A stretch of 12,481 nucleotides of DNA, taken from assembly GCA_946481265.1 (NCBI GenBank), contig CAMLNE010000091.1, positions 1 through 12,481 of the forward strand, in the 5' to 3' direction. Under the pieces are notes generated by a model. That model had not been told where the DNA came from. It was given only the letters and a program-made list of their open reading frames with translations, and ran no database searches. Every line of letters starts with the position of its first letter. Position 1 is the stretch's first letter. Origin of the DNA: an uncultured Panacagrimonas sp. GTDB taxonomy: Bacteria; Pseudomonadota; Gammaproteobacteria; Nevskiales; Nevskiaceae. A program made the position numbers and the translations under genes. Shown piece after piece: positions 1 to 8,100 of this stretch.

Positions 1-19
1 CACGACGCTCTTCCGATCT
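1..19 (+). other. Illumina TruSeq adapter remnant (not genomic)
   Basis: The first 19 bases, CACGACGCTCTTCCGATCT, are the 3' end of the standard TruSeq read-1 adapter. Their reverse complement begins AGATCGGAAGAGC, the usual trimming target. The insert starts with A at base 20, as expected for A-tailed ligation. These bases must not be translated as part of the gene that ends here. Confidence 0.97.
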
Positions 20-1426
20 ATCGCGGTAATAGCCCTTCATCACGGTGCCGCCGCGCACCACGATTTCGCCCATCGTGGCGCCGTCGCAGGGCACGTCCTG
101 GCCTTCCTCGTCGACCACGCGCAGCTCGCCCGAGGTCAGCAGCTCCGCCCCCTGGCGCAGCTTGAACAGCGCACGCTGCGTGATCGACAGCGCCGCCTCG
201 GCCGGCGACAGCTCGCGTACCGCGATGAAGGGCGAGGTCTCGGTCAGGCCGTAGGCATGCGTCACCTCCCAGCCCAGGCGCCGCTCGATGCGCGCGATGG
301 TGTCGGCGGTGGGCGAAGCGCCCGCGGTCAGGACCCGCACATCGCGATGGAGCTGGCCGCGCATCGGTTCCGGCACGTTGGCGATCGCGATCAGCGCGGT
401 CTTGCCGGCGCTCATCATGGTGACGCGCTCGCGCCGGGCGAGTTCGCACAGCCCCGCGGTGCTGTGCTCGCGCGTGCAGACGTGCGTCGCGCCCGCAGCG
501 GTGACGCTCCACACGAAGCCCCAGCCGTTGCAGTGGAACAGCGAGAGCAGCCAGAGGTAGCGATCCTCGGGCCGCATCGGCCAGTGCAGCAGGATGCCGA
601 CGGCATTGAGCCAGACGTTGCGGTGCGTGAGCATCGCGCCGCGGGGCTGGAAGATCGTGCCGCTTGTGTAGTTGATCGAGATGAGGTCCTGTTCGCCGAT
701 ATCGATCTGCGGCACCACGCCGTCGCTCTGTGCCAGCAGCGTCTCGTAGTCCAGCCAGCCCGGCGGTGGATCACCGTCCAGCGCGACGAAGTACTGCACC
801 TCGGTGAGCTGGTCCCGGATACCGTCGATCAGGTCCACGTACTCGCGGCTCACGCAGACCAGGCGGGCACCACTGTGGCCGATCAGGCCGGAGAAGTCGT
901 CCGCCACCAGCCCGGTGTGGATCGGCACGATCACCGCGCCGATCTGCGGCACCGCGTAGAACTGCTCGATGTGCGAGTGGATGCTCGGCGCCACCGTCGC
1001 GACGCGATCGCCGCGCGTGATGCCGAGCGCGATCCAGGCGGCCGCCGCGCGATCGCAGCGCTCGAAGAACTGCGCGTAGGTGAAGCGCCGGTCACCGTCG
1101 ACGATGGCCTCGCGCTCGGCGTGCAGGCGGCGCGTGCGCCGCGCGAAGGCCAGTGGCGACTGCACGATCTCGATGCGCCGCCGCTCCTCCTCGATGCTTT
1201 CGTCCTTCGGCGGCGCGACGCCGGACCGCATCTCACCGGACAGCGCGACCGCGTGGGTGCGCCCGACCGCTCCGAGCTTTCCGTAGATGTTCTTGAGGTG
1301 ATACTTGACGGTCTGCTCGGAAATCGTGATCGCCCGCGCGATCTGCTTGTTCGACAGGCCCGAGAGCAGGAGCTCGAGAACGTGCGATTCGCGCGGGGTC
1401 AAGGGCTCATGCGGATTCTGTGTCAT
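20..1426 (-). CDS. LuxR-type HTH fused to AMP-dependent acyl-CoA synthetase, C-terminus missing
   Basis: The open frame runs unbroken from ATG at 1426 to base 20, where the contig ends (469 residues visible). Residues 9-62 form a complete LuxR/GerE helix-turn-helix: L9-T-P-R-E13 start, G23-x-S-N-K-Q-I-A30, recognition helix I35-S-E-Q-T39-V-K41 and N46-I-Y-G-K-L-G52. After a charged linker (about 63-87) comes an adenylate-forming acyl-CoA synthetase domain of the FadD/plant acyl-activating-enzyme type. It shows the FHCNGW segment (297-302), the AGASPT segment (368-373) and the A5 motif Y392-G-L-T-E396. The ATP-binding loop (253-263) reads YTSGTIFQPRG and departs from the consensus. The C-terminal lid with the W-x-x-TGD motif and catalytic lysine lies beyond the contig. 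A GGGAG sits 4 nt upstream of the start. The gene is 69 bp downstream of cbpA on the same strand. In this family the enzyme makes acyl-AMP and then acyl-CoA. The fused HTH suggests a DNA-binding regulator that senses or produces an acyl intermediate; that is inference. Confidence 0.9.
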
Positions 1427-1495
1427 TCCACTCCCAGCATGCCGCACACGGACCTCCGGGTCGACGGCGACAGCCGGTGCGGCGACTCCAGGTGC

Positions 1496-2422
1496 TCAGC
1501 CCTTGCGTGGATCGAAGTCCCCGAACAGCTGCGCGAGCCCCTCGTAGGCGGCCCGCTCATCATCGTTGCGCGGCACGGGTGCGACGATCTGCAGCGCGAC
1601 GGTCTGGTCGCCCGGCGTCGCGCCCGGCAGGCCGCGACCCTTGAGACGCAGCTTGCGACCCGACTGGGTTCCGGCCGGGACGTTGAGTTCGACCGTGCCG
1701 CCCAGGGTCGGCACCGGCACCTTGGCGCCGAGCGCGGCTTCCCAAGGCGCCAGCTTGACGGTCACGCGGATATCGCGGCCCTCGGCCTTGAAGTGCGGGT
1801 GCGCGGCGAAGTCCACTTCCAGCAGCAGGTCGGATCCCCGCGGGCCCTGCTCGGCCAGGCGGATGGTCTGGCCCGCCGTGATGCCCTTGGGCACGCGCAC
1901 ATTCAAGGTGCGCCCGTCGCCCAGGACCACCTGGCGGGTGCCGCCGTGGAAGGAATCCTCCAGCGTGATCTCGATCTTCGCGCGGCTCGCCGGCGCACGG
2001 TGGAAGCGATCCTCCTCGTCCTCGAACTGGAAGCGCCCGCCGCCGCCCATTCCCCCCATGCCGCCCATGCCCGGCCCGGCGTTGCCGAACAGGGTCGAGA
2101 AGAAATCCGAGAAGCCACCGCCCGCGGCACCGGGTCCGCCGGCACCACCGAAGCCACCGAAATCGCGGTTCCACCCAGGCGGCGGTGTGAAGCCGGAGCC
2201 GGCCTTCCAGTTCGCGCCCAGCGTGTCATAGGCCTTGCGCTTCTCCGGGTCGGACAGCACCTCGTTGGCCTCGTTGGCCTCCTTGAACTTCTCTTCGGCG
2301 CCCTTGCTCTTGTTCTTGTCCGGATGGAACTCGCGCGCGAGCTTGCGGTAGGCCTTCTTGATCTCGTCCGCCGAGGCCGAACGGCTCACGCCGAGAATCT
2401 TGTAGTAATCCTTGTATTCCAT
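1496..2422 (-). CDS. cbpA: CbpA-type DnaJ co-chaperone (J-protein without zinc finger)
   Basis: This 308-residue protein is a class B J-protein, which delivers clients to DnaK and stimulates its ATPase; the E. coli homologue also binds curved DNA. The J-domain covers residues 5-70, with the HPD motif at 33-35 and a [18 protein letters not shown] helix III/IV region. A Gly/Phe/Met-rich linker (about 78-132) follows, then two beta-sandwich substrate-binding domains from about 148, including VPKGITAGQ and the related [10 protein letters not shown] repeat. The four CxxCxGxG zinc motifs of DnaJ proper are absent, so CbpA/DjlA-like class B is preferred over DnaJ. Length matches CbpA (about 300). 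It lies 97 bp downstream of hsp20 on the same strand, separated by an intrinsic terminator, so read-through or its own promoter must supply transcription. No cbpM modulator gene follows; the next gene is the HTH-synthetase fusion. The ribosome-binding site is weak (GAGCAAG before ATG). Confidence 0.93.
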   Translation of the reverse strand: MEYKDYYKILGVSRSASADEIKKAYRKLAREFHPDKNKSKGAEEKFKEANEANEVLSDPEKRKAYDTLGANWKAGSGFTPPPGWNRDFGGFGGAGGPGAAGGGFSDFFSTLFGNAGPGMGGMGGMGGGGRFQFEDEEDRFHRAPASRAKIEITLEDSFHGGTRQVVLGDGRTLNVRVPKGITAGQTIRLAEQGPRGSDLLLEVDFAAHPHFKAEGRDIRVTVKLAPWEAALGAKVPVPTLGGTVELNVPAGTQSGRKLRLKGRGLPGATPGDQTVALQIVAPVPRNDDERAAYEGLAQLFGDFDPRKG

Positions 2423-2454
2423 CTTGCTCGATCAAACGTCTCGATCAGAAAACG

Positions 2455-2483
2455 AAAAAAGCGGGGCGCTGCGCGCGCCCCGC
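2455..2483 (-). terminator. Rho-independent terminator of hsp20
   Basis: A perfect 9-bp stem (GCGGGGCGC / GCGCCCCGC) with a 5-nt loop occupies 2461-2483. Read on the minus strand it is followed by six T (2455-2460) and then CGTTTTC. It sits 37 bp after the hsp20 stop and 32 bp before the cbpA start. An alternative pairing is possible between AAAGCGGG (2458-2465) and CCCGCTTT (2491-2498). Confidence 0.85.
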
Positions 2484-2519
2484 CAGACTACCCGCTTTGC
2501 CGCCCGCGCAGCGCGACGA

Positions 2520-2963
2520 TCAGTGCGTCACGGCAATGCGGCGGGGCTGTACCTGGGCACGCTTGGGAATGACCACTTCCAGCACGCCATGCCGGTTGCT
2601 CGCGCTGACGGCCTCGGCATCGACCGTGTCCGGCAGGGTGAACCGGCGATGGAAGCGGCCGGCGGCGCGCTCGACGCGGCGGCGCTCCGGTGCGTTGCCC
2701 TCGGCGGTCGGCTGTTCGCGCGAGCCCGACAGCGTCAGCACGCCCTTCTCCAGCGTGACCTCGACGCTCTCCGGGTCCACGCCGGGAACGTCGGCGCGCA
2801 GCACGAAGCGGTCGGCGTACTCGTCGATGTCGACGGCCGGCGACCAGTCCGCGGTCGCGCCGGTGGACGGATCGTTCTCGCCCGCCCGGTCGAACAGACG
2901 GTTCACTTCCTGCAGCAGTTCGCGATGCAGGGTCCAGGGTTGCTGATATCTCATGACGGCCAT
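2520..2963 (-). CDS. Hsp20/alpha-crystallin small heat-shock protein
   Basis: This 147-residue protein is a small heat-shock protein: an ATP-independent cytosolic holdase that binds unfolding proteins and passes them to the DnaK system. The N-terminal arm has the MRYQQPW...LHRELLQEVNRLFDR pattern usual for proteobacterial Hsp20. The alpha-crystallin domain runs from WSPAVDI to the C-terminus and includes ADVPGVDPESVEVTLEKGVLTLSG and the GVLEVVIPK strand. A C-terminal I-A-V tripeptide fits the IxI/V oligomerisation motif. The start at 2963 is chosen because AGGAGAT lies 7 nt upstream. The frame is open to 3050, but that extension would cross the predicted promoter and lacks family similarity. 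The gene is preceded by a sigma-32-like promoter, followed by a terminator, and shares strand with cbpA, its functional partner. Confidence 0.95.
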   Translation of the reverse strand: MAVMRYQQPWTLHRELLQEVNRLFDRAGENDPSTGATADWSPAVDIDEYADRFVLRADVPGVDPESVEVTLEKGVLTLSGSREQPTAEGNAPERRRVERAAGRFHRRFTLPDTVDAEAVSASNRHGVLEVVIPKRAQVQPRRIAVTH

Positions 2964-3011
2964 GGTGATCTCCTGATTCTCAAGTTCGCGGCGTACCGCC
3001 GCATGCCTGAA

Positions 3012-3039
3012 AACTAGGGCCCTGCCCCCTCTTTTCAAG
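3012..3039 (-). promoter_or_regulatory. Sigma-32 (RpoH)-type promoter of hsp20
   Basis: On the minus strand CTTGAAA (3039-3033) is an exact match to the sigma-32 -35 element. After 13 nt comes CCCTAGTT (3019-3012), close to the CCCATnT -10. The start site would fall near 3005, leaving a leader of about 40 nt before hsp20. A perfect 7-bp inverted repeat CCCTCTT-TTC-AAGAGGG (3027-3043) overlaps the -35 and could be an operator or RNA hairpin. Confidence 0.65.
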
Positions 3040-3082
3040 AGGGCCGTCACGCATCTTCGCTTGCCGGTCCGGGGCCGACTCC

Positions 3083-3151
3083 GGCGCCGCGGATCCCATC
3101 TCCGGGCGCCGGCCGGACCCTGCGGTCGCGCCCCGCGGATGCGCTACGGAC
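3083..3151. repeat. REP-like intergenic repeat, copy 1
   Basis: The spacer between orn and hsp20 holds a minus-strand CGTAGCGCATCCGCGGGG (3132-3149) that closely matches a sequence at 9714-9731 in another intergenic spacer (core CGTAGCG-AT-CGCGG-G). It also holds GGCGCCGCGGATCC (3083-3096), which recurs exactly at 9757-9770. A GTAG head followed by a GC-rich palindromic body is typical of REP sequences in Xanthomonadaceae. With only two copies visible, assignment is tentative. Confidence 0.35.
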
Positions 3152-3183
3152 GGTGACGAAGTCCCCTCCGCAGGCCGGCCGGG

Positions 3184-3738
3184 TCAAGCCGTCCGCGGCT
3201 GGAGGAAGTGCTCGCGGTAGTAGCGCAGCTCGGCCACCGAATCGCGGACATCGTCCATCGCCAGGTGCGTCGAGTCCTTGGTGAACCCCGCCGCCACCTG
3301 CGGCGCCCAGCGCCGGCACAGTTCCTTGAGCGTGGACACGTCGAGGTTGCGGTAATGGAAGTGGCGCTCGAGCGACGGCATCCATCGCGCCAGGAAGCGG
3401 CGGTCCTGGCAGATCGAGTTGCCGCACATCGGCGACTTGCCCGGCGGCACCCAGCGCGACAGGAACTCGAGCATGCGCTGCTCGGCTTCGGCCTCGGTCA
3501 CGCGGCTTTCGCGCACGCGCCGGGCCAGCCCCGAGCCGCCGTGCTGGCGGGTGTTCCACTCGTCCATGGCGTCGAGTTCGGCATCGGACTGGTGCACGGC
3601 GATGATCGGCCCTTCGGCGAGCACCTCGAGGTTGGAGTCGGTGACCAGCGTGGCCATCTCGATGATGCGGTGACGCTCGGGGATCAGCCCCGTCATCTCC
3701 AGGTCGATCCAGATCAGGTTGTCTTCGTGCGCGGCCAT
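3184..3738 (-). CDS. orn: Oligoribonuclease (DEDDh 3'-5' exoribonuclease)
   Basis: This 184-residue protein is Orn, which degrades 2-5-nt RNA fragments to mononucleotides and in gammaproteobacteria finishes c-di-GMP turnover by cleaving pGpG. All DEDDh residues are visible: D12 and E14 in [10 protein letters not shown]112 in SICQDRRF, and H158 with D163 in [14 protein letters not shown]. Length and ends match E. coli Orn (181 residues), so the ATG at 3738 is taken even though no clear Shine-Dalgarno is visible. It is transcribed divergently from the PLP enzyme gene (119 bp between starts) and precedes hsp20 on the same strand by 220 bp. Nothing in the sequence is unusual for the family. Confidence 0.97.
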   Translation of the reverse strand: MAAHEDNLIWIDLEMTGLIPERHRIIEMATLVTDSNLEVLAEGPIIAVHQSDAELDAMDEWNTRQHGGSGLARRVRESRVTEAEAEQRMLEFLSRWVPPGKSPMCGNSICQDRRFLARWMPSLERHFHYRNLDVSTLKELCRRWAPQVAAGFTKDSTHLAMDDVRDSVAELRYYREHFLQPRTA

Positions 3739-3763
3739 TGGGAAAGTCGAGAACGGTTCAAGG

Positions 3764-3775
3764 ACGATGCATCGT
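3764..3775. promoter_or_regulatory. 12-bp perfect palindrome in the orn/PLP-enzyme divergent spacer
   Basis: ACGATGCATCGT is a perfect dyad midway in the 119-bp divergent intergenic region. It overlaps a minus-strand TACGAT (3776-3771) that could serve as the orn -10. It does not match the MetJ box (AGACGTCT). A second small hairpin, CGCGGC-GCATA-GCCGCG (3818-3834), lies in the probable leader of the plus-strand gene. Regulator binding is inference. Confidence 0.3.
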
Positions 3776-3857
3776 AATCATGCGGCGCCCGGGTGCGAAG
3801 CGGATAAGCTCGCACCACGCGGCGCATAGCCGCGACGCGCAGGAACAAAGAGTCCCC

Positions 3858-5024
3858 ATGAGCCCGCCGAACCACCGCTTCTCCACGCTCTGCATCCATG
3901 CCGGCCAGTCGCCCGATCCGGCCACCGGCGCGGTGATGCCGCCGATCTCCCAGTCCTCCACCTATGTGCAGGCGTCACCGGGCGTGCACCGCGGCTTCGA
4001 GTATTCGCGCTCGCACAATCCCACGCGTTTCGCCTGGGAACGCTGCGTGGCCGCGCTCGAATCCGGCACGCGCGCCTGGGCCTTCGCCTCGGGCATGGCG
4101 GCGAGCGCCACCGCACTCGAACTGCTCGACAGCGGTAGCCACGTGATCGTCGGCGAGGACCTGTATGGCGGCAGCTACCGGTTGTTCGCCGGCGTGCGCG
4201 AACGCTCGGCCGGCCTGAGCTTCAGCTACGTGGACCTGCGCGACCCGCAGAACATCGTGCGCGCGATCCGCCCGAACACGCGCATGGTGTGGGTGGAGAC
4301 CCCGACCAACCCCATGCTGCGACTGGCCGACCTGCCCGCGATCGCGGCGATCGCACGTACGCACGGGCTGCTCAGCGCCGCCGACAACACCTTCGCCAGC
4401 CCCTTCCTGCAGCGGCCGCTCGAGCAGGGCTTCGACCTGGTGCTGCACTCGGCCACCAAGTACCTCAATGGTCACTCGGACATGGTCGGCGGCGTGGTCG
4501 TGGTGGGCGACAACGCGGCGGTCTCGGACCGCCTGCGCTTCCTGCAGAACGCCGTCGGCAGTGTCGCCGGGCCGTTCGACGCCTACCTCGCGCTGCGCGG
4601 CGTGAAGACCCTGGCGCTGCGCATGCAGCGGCACTGCGCCAACGCGCTCGAACTGGCCGGCTGGCTGGAACATCATCCGAAGGTGGAGCGCGTGCATTAC
4701 CCCGGCCTGCCCTCGCACCCGCAGCACGCGCTGGCACGCCGGCAGATGCCGCGCGGTTTCGGCGGCATGATCACGATCGAACTCAGAGCCGATCTGGCCG
4801 GTGCCCACCGCTTCCTGTCCGGCACCGCGATCTTCGCGCTGGCCGAATCGCTCGGTGGCGTCGAGAGCCTGATCGGCCACCCGCCGACGATGTCGCATGG
4901 CAGCATGCCGGCGCCGGAGCGTGTCCGGCTGGGGATCACCGACAACCTGTGCCGGCTGTCCGTGGGCATCGAGGACGTGGACGACCTGCGCGCCGACCTG
5001 GACGCCGCGCTCGCGCAGATCTAG
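3858..5024 (+). CDS. Cystathionine gamma-synthase/gamma-lyase-type PLP enzyme
   Basis: This 388-residue protein belongs to the Cys/Met-metabolism PLP-dependent family, which builds or splits cystathionine in transsulfuration. Visible active-site features are YSRSHNPTR (Y49 and R51 contact the PLP phosphate of the neighbouring subunit), the ASGMAA loop (78-83), D176 in AADNTF, and the Schiff-base lysine K201 in HSATKYLNGHSD. E330 in LAESLGGVESL is the residue associated with gamma-synthase/gamma-lyase rather than beta-lyase or methionine gamma-lyase. The frame is open from 3738, but the start at 3858 gives the standard family N-terminus (FSTLCIHAGQ) and has AAAGAG 5 nt upstream. Xanthomonads have close relatives annotated both metB and metC, and sequence alone does not separate the two activities, so no symbol is given. 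The gene is divergent from orn, and the next gene starts 115 bp downstream. Confidence 0.93.
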   Translation: MSPPNHRFSTLCIHAGQSPDPATGAVMPPISQSSTYVQASPGVHRGFEYSRSHNPTRFAWERCVAALESGTRAWAFASGMAASATALELLDSGSHVIVGEDLYGGSYRLFAGVRERSAGLSFSYVDLRDPQNIVRAIRPNTRMVWVETPTNPMLRLADLPAIAAIARTHGLLSAADNTFASPFLQRPLEQGFDLVLHSATKYLNGHSDMVGGVVVVGDNAAVSDRLRFLQNAVGSVAGPFDAYLALRGVKTLALRMQRHCANALELAGWLEHHPKVERVHYPGLPSHPQHALARRQMPRGFGGMITIELRADLAGAHRFLSGTAIFALAESLGGVESLIGHPPTMSHGSMPAPERVRLGITDNLCRLSVGIEDVDDLRADLDAALAQI

Positions 5025-5074
5025 GACCGGGCGTTGACCCCGTCTGGCTGCGGCACCCGTTGATAGTCCTGTCA

Positions 5075-5095
5075 TGCGCGCGGGGTTCGCGCGCA
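5075..5095 (+). other. GC-rich hairpin between PLP enzyme and large envelope gene
   Basis: TGCGCGCG (5075-5082) and CGCGCGCA (5088-5095) form a perfect 8-bp stem with loop GGGTT. No T-run follows on either strand, so it is not a typical intrinsic terminator. It may be a leader structure 45 nt upstream of the large gene, or a weak end for the PLP-enzyme transcript. A TTGACC (5034-5039) could be a -35, but I see no convincing -10. Confidence 0.4.
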
Positions 5096-5139
5096 CACTG
5101 AAAACCACCGCGGTATTCCGTCATTCGGGGATGACCAGC

Positions 5140-8100
5140 ATGATCCGTCGCCTTCTTGCGTCCATCGCGCTCACGCTGGTCGGCACCGGCGCCCTCGCCG
5201 GTCCCCTGCCCGCCGACGACGTCCCCGACCCGCTGCAGTCCTGGATCCCCTGGGTGCTGCACGGCCAGGAGGCGCGTTTCTGCGTGCCGGCGCACGACAA
5301 CGGCGGCCTGCGCCTGTGCCATTGGCCTTCGCAGCTGGCACTCGACCTGTCCGCCGAAGGCGGCCGCTTCGAGCTGCGGGCCACCACCCTGGCCCCCGGC
5401 TGGCTGGCGCTGCCCGGTGACGGTCCGCGCTGGCCGCAGGACCTGCGCGTGAATGGCCGCGAGGCACCCGTGCTCGATCGCCAGGGCGTGCCGGCACTGT
5501 GGCTGGCTGCCGGCCAGCACCGCATCGAAGGACGCTACAGCTGGGGCACCCTGCCCGAGTCCCTGCGCGTGCCGCCGGACAGCGGCCTGATCGAGCTGCG
5601 CCTCAACGGCCGCGTGCAATCGCATCCGCAGCGCGACGAGCAGCACCAGCTCTGGCTGGGGCGCCGCGCCATGGCCGGCGACGCGCAGGCCGAGCGCTTG
5701 AACCTGCGCGTGTTCCGCCTGATCGACGACGACATCCCGCTCACGGTGACGACGCAGATCGAGATCGATGCGGGAGGCGAGGTTCGCGAGCAGACCATCG
5801 GCCCGGTGCTGCTGGAGGGCCTGGTGCCGCTGTCGATCGCCGGCGATCTGCCGGCGCGCCTGGAGGACGACGGCCGGCTGCGCGTGCAGCTTCGCCCCGG
5901 CCTGTGGCGACTGACGATCGTGGCGCGCTCGACCGCGCCGGTGGCCCGGCTGGCCGCGCCCGCGGCGCAGGAGCAGTGGGCGGCGCAGGAGATCTGGTCG
6001 CTGCGGGCGCACCACGAGCTGCGCGTCATCGAGCCGTCCGGCCTGCCGCCCACCGACCCGCGCCAGGTCGGCGTGCCGGCCACATGGCAGAACCTGCCCG
6101 CCTTCGTCGCCGAGCCTGGCGCGGCGCTCGAGCTGGTCCAGACCCAGCGCGGCAGTCCGGACCTGACGCCCGACGAGCTGCACCTGAACCGCCAGCTCTG
6201 GCTCGACTTCGACGGCAATGGCTTCACCGTGCAGGACCAGCTGGGCGGTCGTCTCGCGCGCACCTGGCGACTGCAGGTCCAGGACCCGATCACGCTCGGA
6301 CGCGTGCAGGTCGACAACGAGCCGCAGCTGATCACGCGGCACGGCGACGGCACCGGCGTGGAGGTGCGCCACGGCGTGCTGAACCTGAGCGCCGACAGCC
6401 GCATCGAGGACGGGGCACGGCGCCTGCCGGCGGGCGGCTGGAATACCGACCTGCAAGGCATCCAGACCACGCTGCACCTGCCGCCTGCCTGGCGCCTGCT
6501 GGCCGCGCCCGGCGTCGACAACGTCCCCGACACCTGGCTGTCGCGCTGGACGTTGCTCGACCTGTTCCTGGTGCTGATCGCGTCGATCGCCGCGTTGCGC
6601 CTGTTCGGTGCCGGCACCGCGGCGCTGACCCTGGTCACCCTGGCGCTGACCTGGCACGAGCCCGGTGCGCCTCGCTGGGCCTGGCTGAACCTGATCGCCG
6701 CCATCGCGCTGCTGCGCGCCGTGCCGACCTCCTTCGACGGCAGCGGCCGCCTGCGCAAGCTCCTGTTCGGCTACCAGTGGCTGTCGGCCGGCGTGCTGGC
6801 ACTGATCGCGCTGCCCTTCGCGGTGCAGCAGGCGCGCATCAGCCTGTATCCGCAGCTCGAGAACGAATACGGCCTGGTCGCCTACCAGGGGTTCGACCAG
6901 TACGCCGGCGGATTCGGCGTCCAGCCGGAGTACGAGGAGCCCTTCGCGCCGACGCGGGCCGCGGCGCCGTCGATGGAAGCGGACATGCCGGCCCCGGCGC
7001 CGCAGGACGCGCGCCGTGAAATGAGCGTGCTCCAGTCCAAGTCCGCCAGCGTCACCCAGAACGTTGCGCAGACCTCGATCCGCAAGCTCGATCCCAACGT
7101 GCTCACGCAGACCGGCCCGGGCCTGCCCGCCTGGAACTGGCGCCAGGCCTCGCTGAACTGGTCGGGCCCGGTCACGGCCGGACAGGACTTCCGCCTGTGG
7201 CTGATGCCGCCGCTGGTGACGCGCACGCTCGGCTGGCTGTCGATTGCCCTGATCGCCGTGCTGGCCCTGCGCTGGCTGCGGATCGCACCGCGCCTGCCGC
7301 AGCTGCCGGTGCGTGGCGGCGGTGCCGCTTCCCTGCTCGCCGCGCTTGCCGTGGGCGGCGCGCTGCTGGCGCCGACGCCGGCGCCGGCCGCCCAGGACAA
7401 CGCCGCACCCGCACCGATCCTGCCGCCCCTTCCCACCCAGGAACTGCTCGACGAGTTGCGTGAGCGACTCAGCGCGCCGCCCGACTGCCTGCCGCATTGC
7501 GCGAGCTGGTCACGCCTGCATGTCGAGATCGGTGACGCCGATCGCCTGCTGCTGCGCCTGGTCGCCGAAGCACAGATCGACACGGCCCTGCCCCTGCCGG
7601 TACCGCGCGTCGCCACCGGACAGGCGCGCGTGTGGCAACCGCAGACCGTGCTGATCGACGAGCGCAATGCCGAGCTCCTGCGCGACAAGGCCGGCACCCT
7701 GTGGCTGCGCGTGCCGGCCGGTCGTCACAGCGTGGTCGTCAGCGGTGACGTGGCCGGCTTCGCGCAGCTGCAGCTGCCTGCTTCGCCGGCGCCGCGGCAT
7801 GCCAGCGTCGCCGCCAGCGGCTGGCGCGTCAGCGGAATCGACGCGCAAGGCCGGCCGGGCAGCGTGATCGACCTGGTCCGCGAGCAGCGCGAGGAAGCCG
7901 GGGCGACGGCCAGCGAGGGCAACACCCAGCAACTGCCACCCCTGCTGCGGCTCGTGCGCACCTTGCAGCTCGCGCTGGTGTGGAGCGCGGAGTCGACGCT
8001 GACACGCGTCGGCAGCGCGCAGGGCGCGTCGATCGTCACGCTGCCCGCGCTGCCCGGCGAGGTCGTCACCGGCGACTCGGTGCGCGTGGTGGATGGCCGC

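Noticed and set aside
257..2572. Plus-strand open frame of 771 codons
   Set aside because: It lies antisense to the HTH-synthetase and cbpA, both of which have clear family motifs, and has arginine/alanine-rich composition typical of GC-rich antisense frames. No domain is recognisable.
2964..3050. N-terminal extension of Hsp20 to 3050
   Set aside because: It would run through the predicted sigma-32 promoter, lacks family similarity, and the internal ATG at 2963 has an excellent AGGAGAT ribosome site.
3739..3857. Possible SAM riboswitch upstream of the Cys/Met PLP enzyme
   Set aside because: The leader is at most about 100 nt and shows only a short 6-bp hairpin (3818-3834). I see no SAM-aptamer architecture or terminator.
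5034..5066. Sigma-70 promoter for the large envelope gene (TTGACC ... GTTGAT/TGATAG)
   Set aside because: The -35 is good, but the candidate -10 boxes match at about half the positions and the spacing is 19-21 nt, so it is not strong enough to annotate.
4936..7497. Minus-strand open frame of 853 codons
   Set aside because: Antisense to the PLP enzyme end and the large envelope gene. The product is Gln/Arg/Ala/His-rich with no motif. The plus-strand gene has a signal peptide, membrane segments and an internal repeat, so it is the real one.
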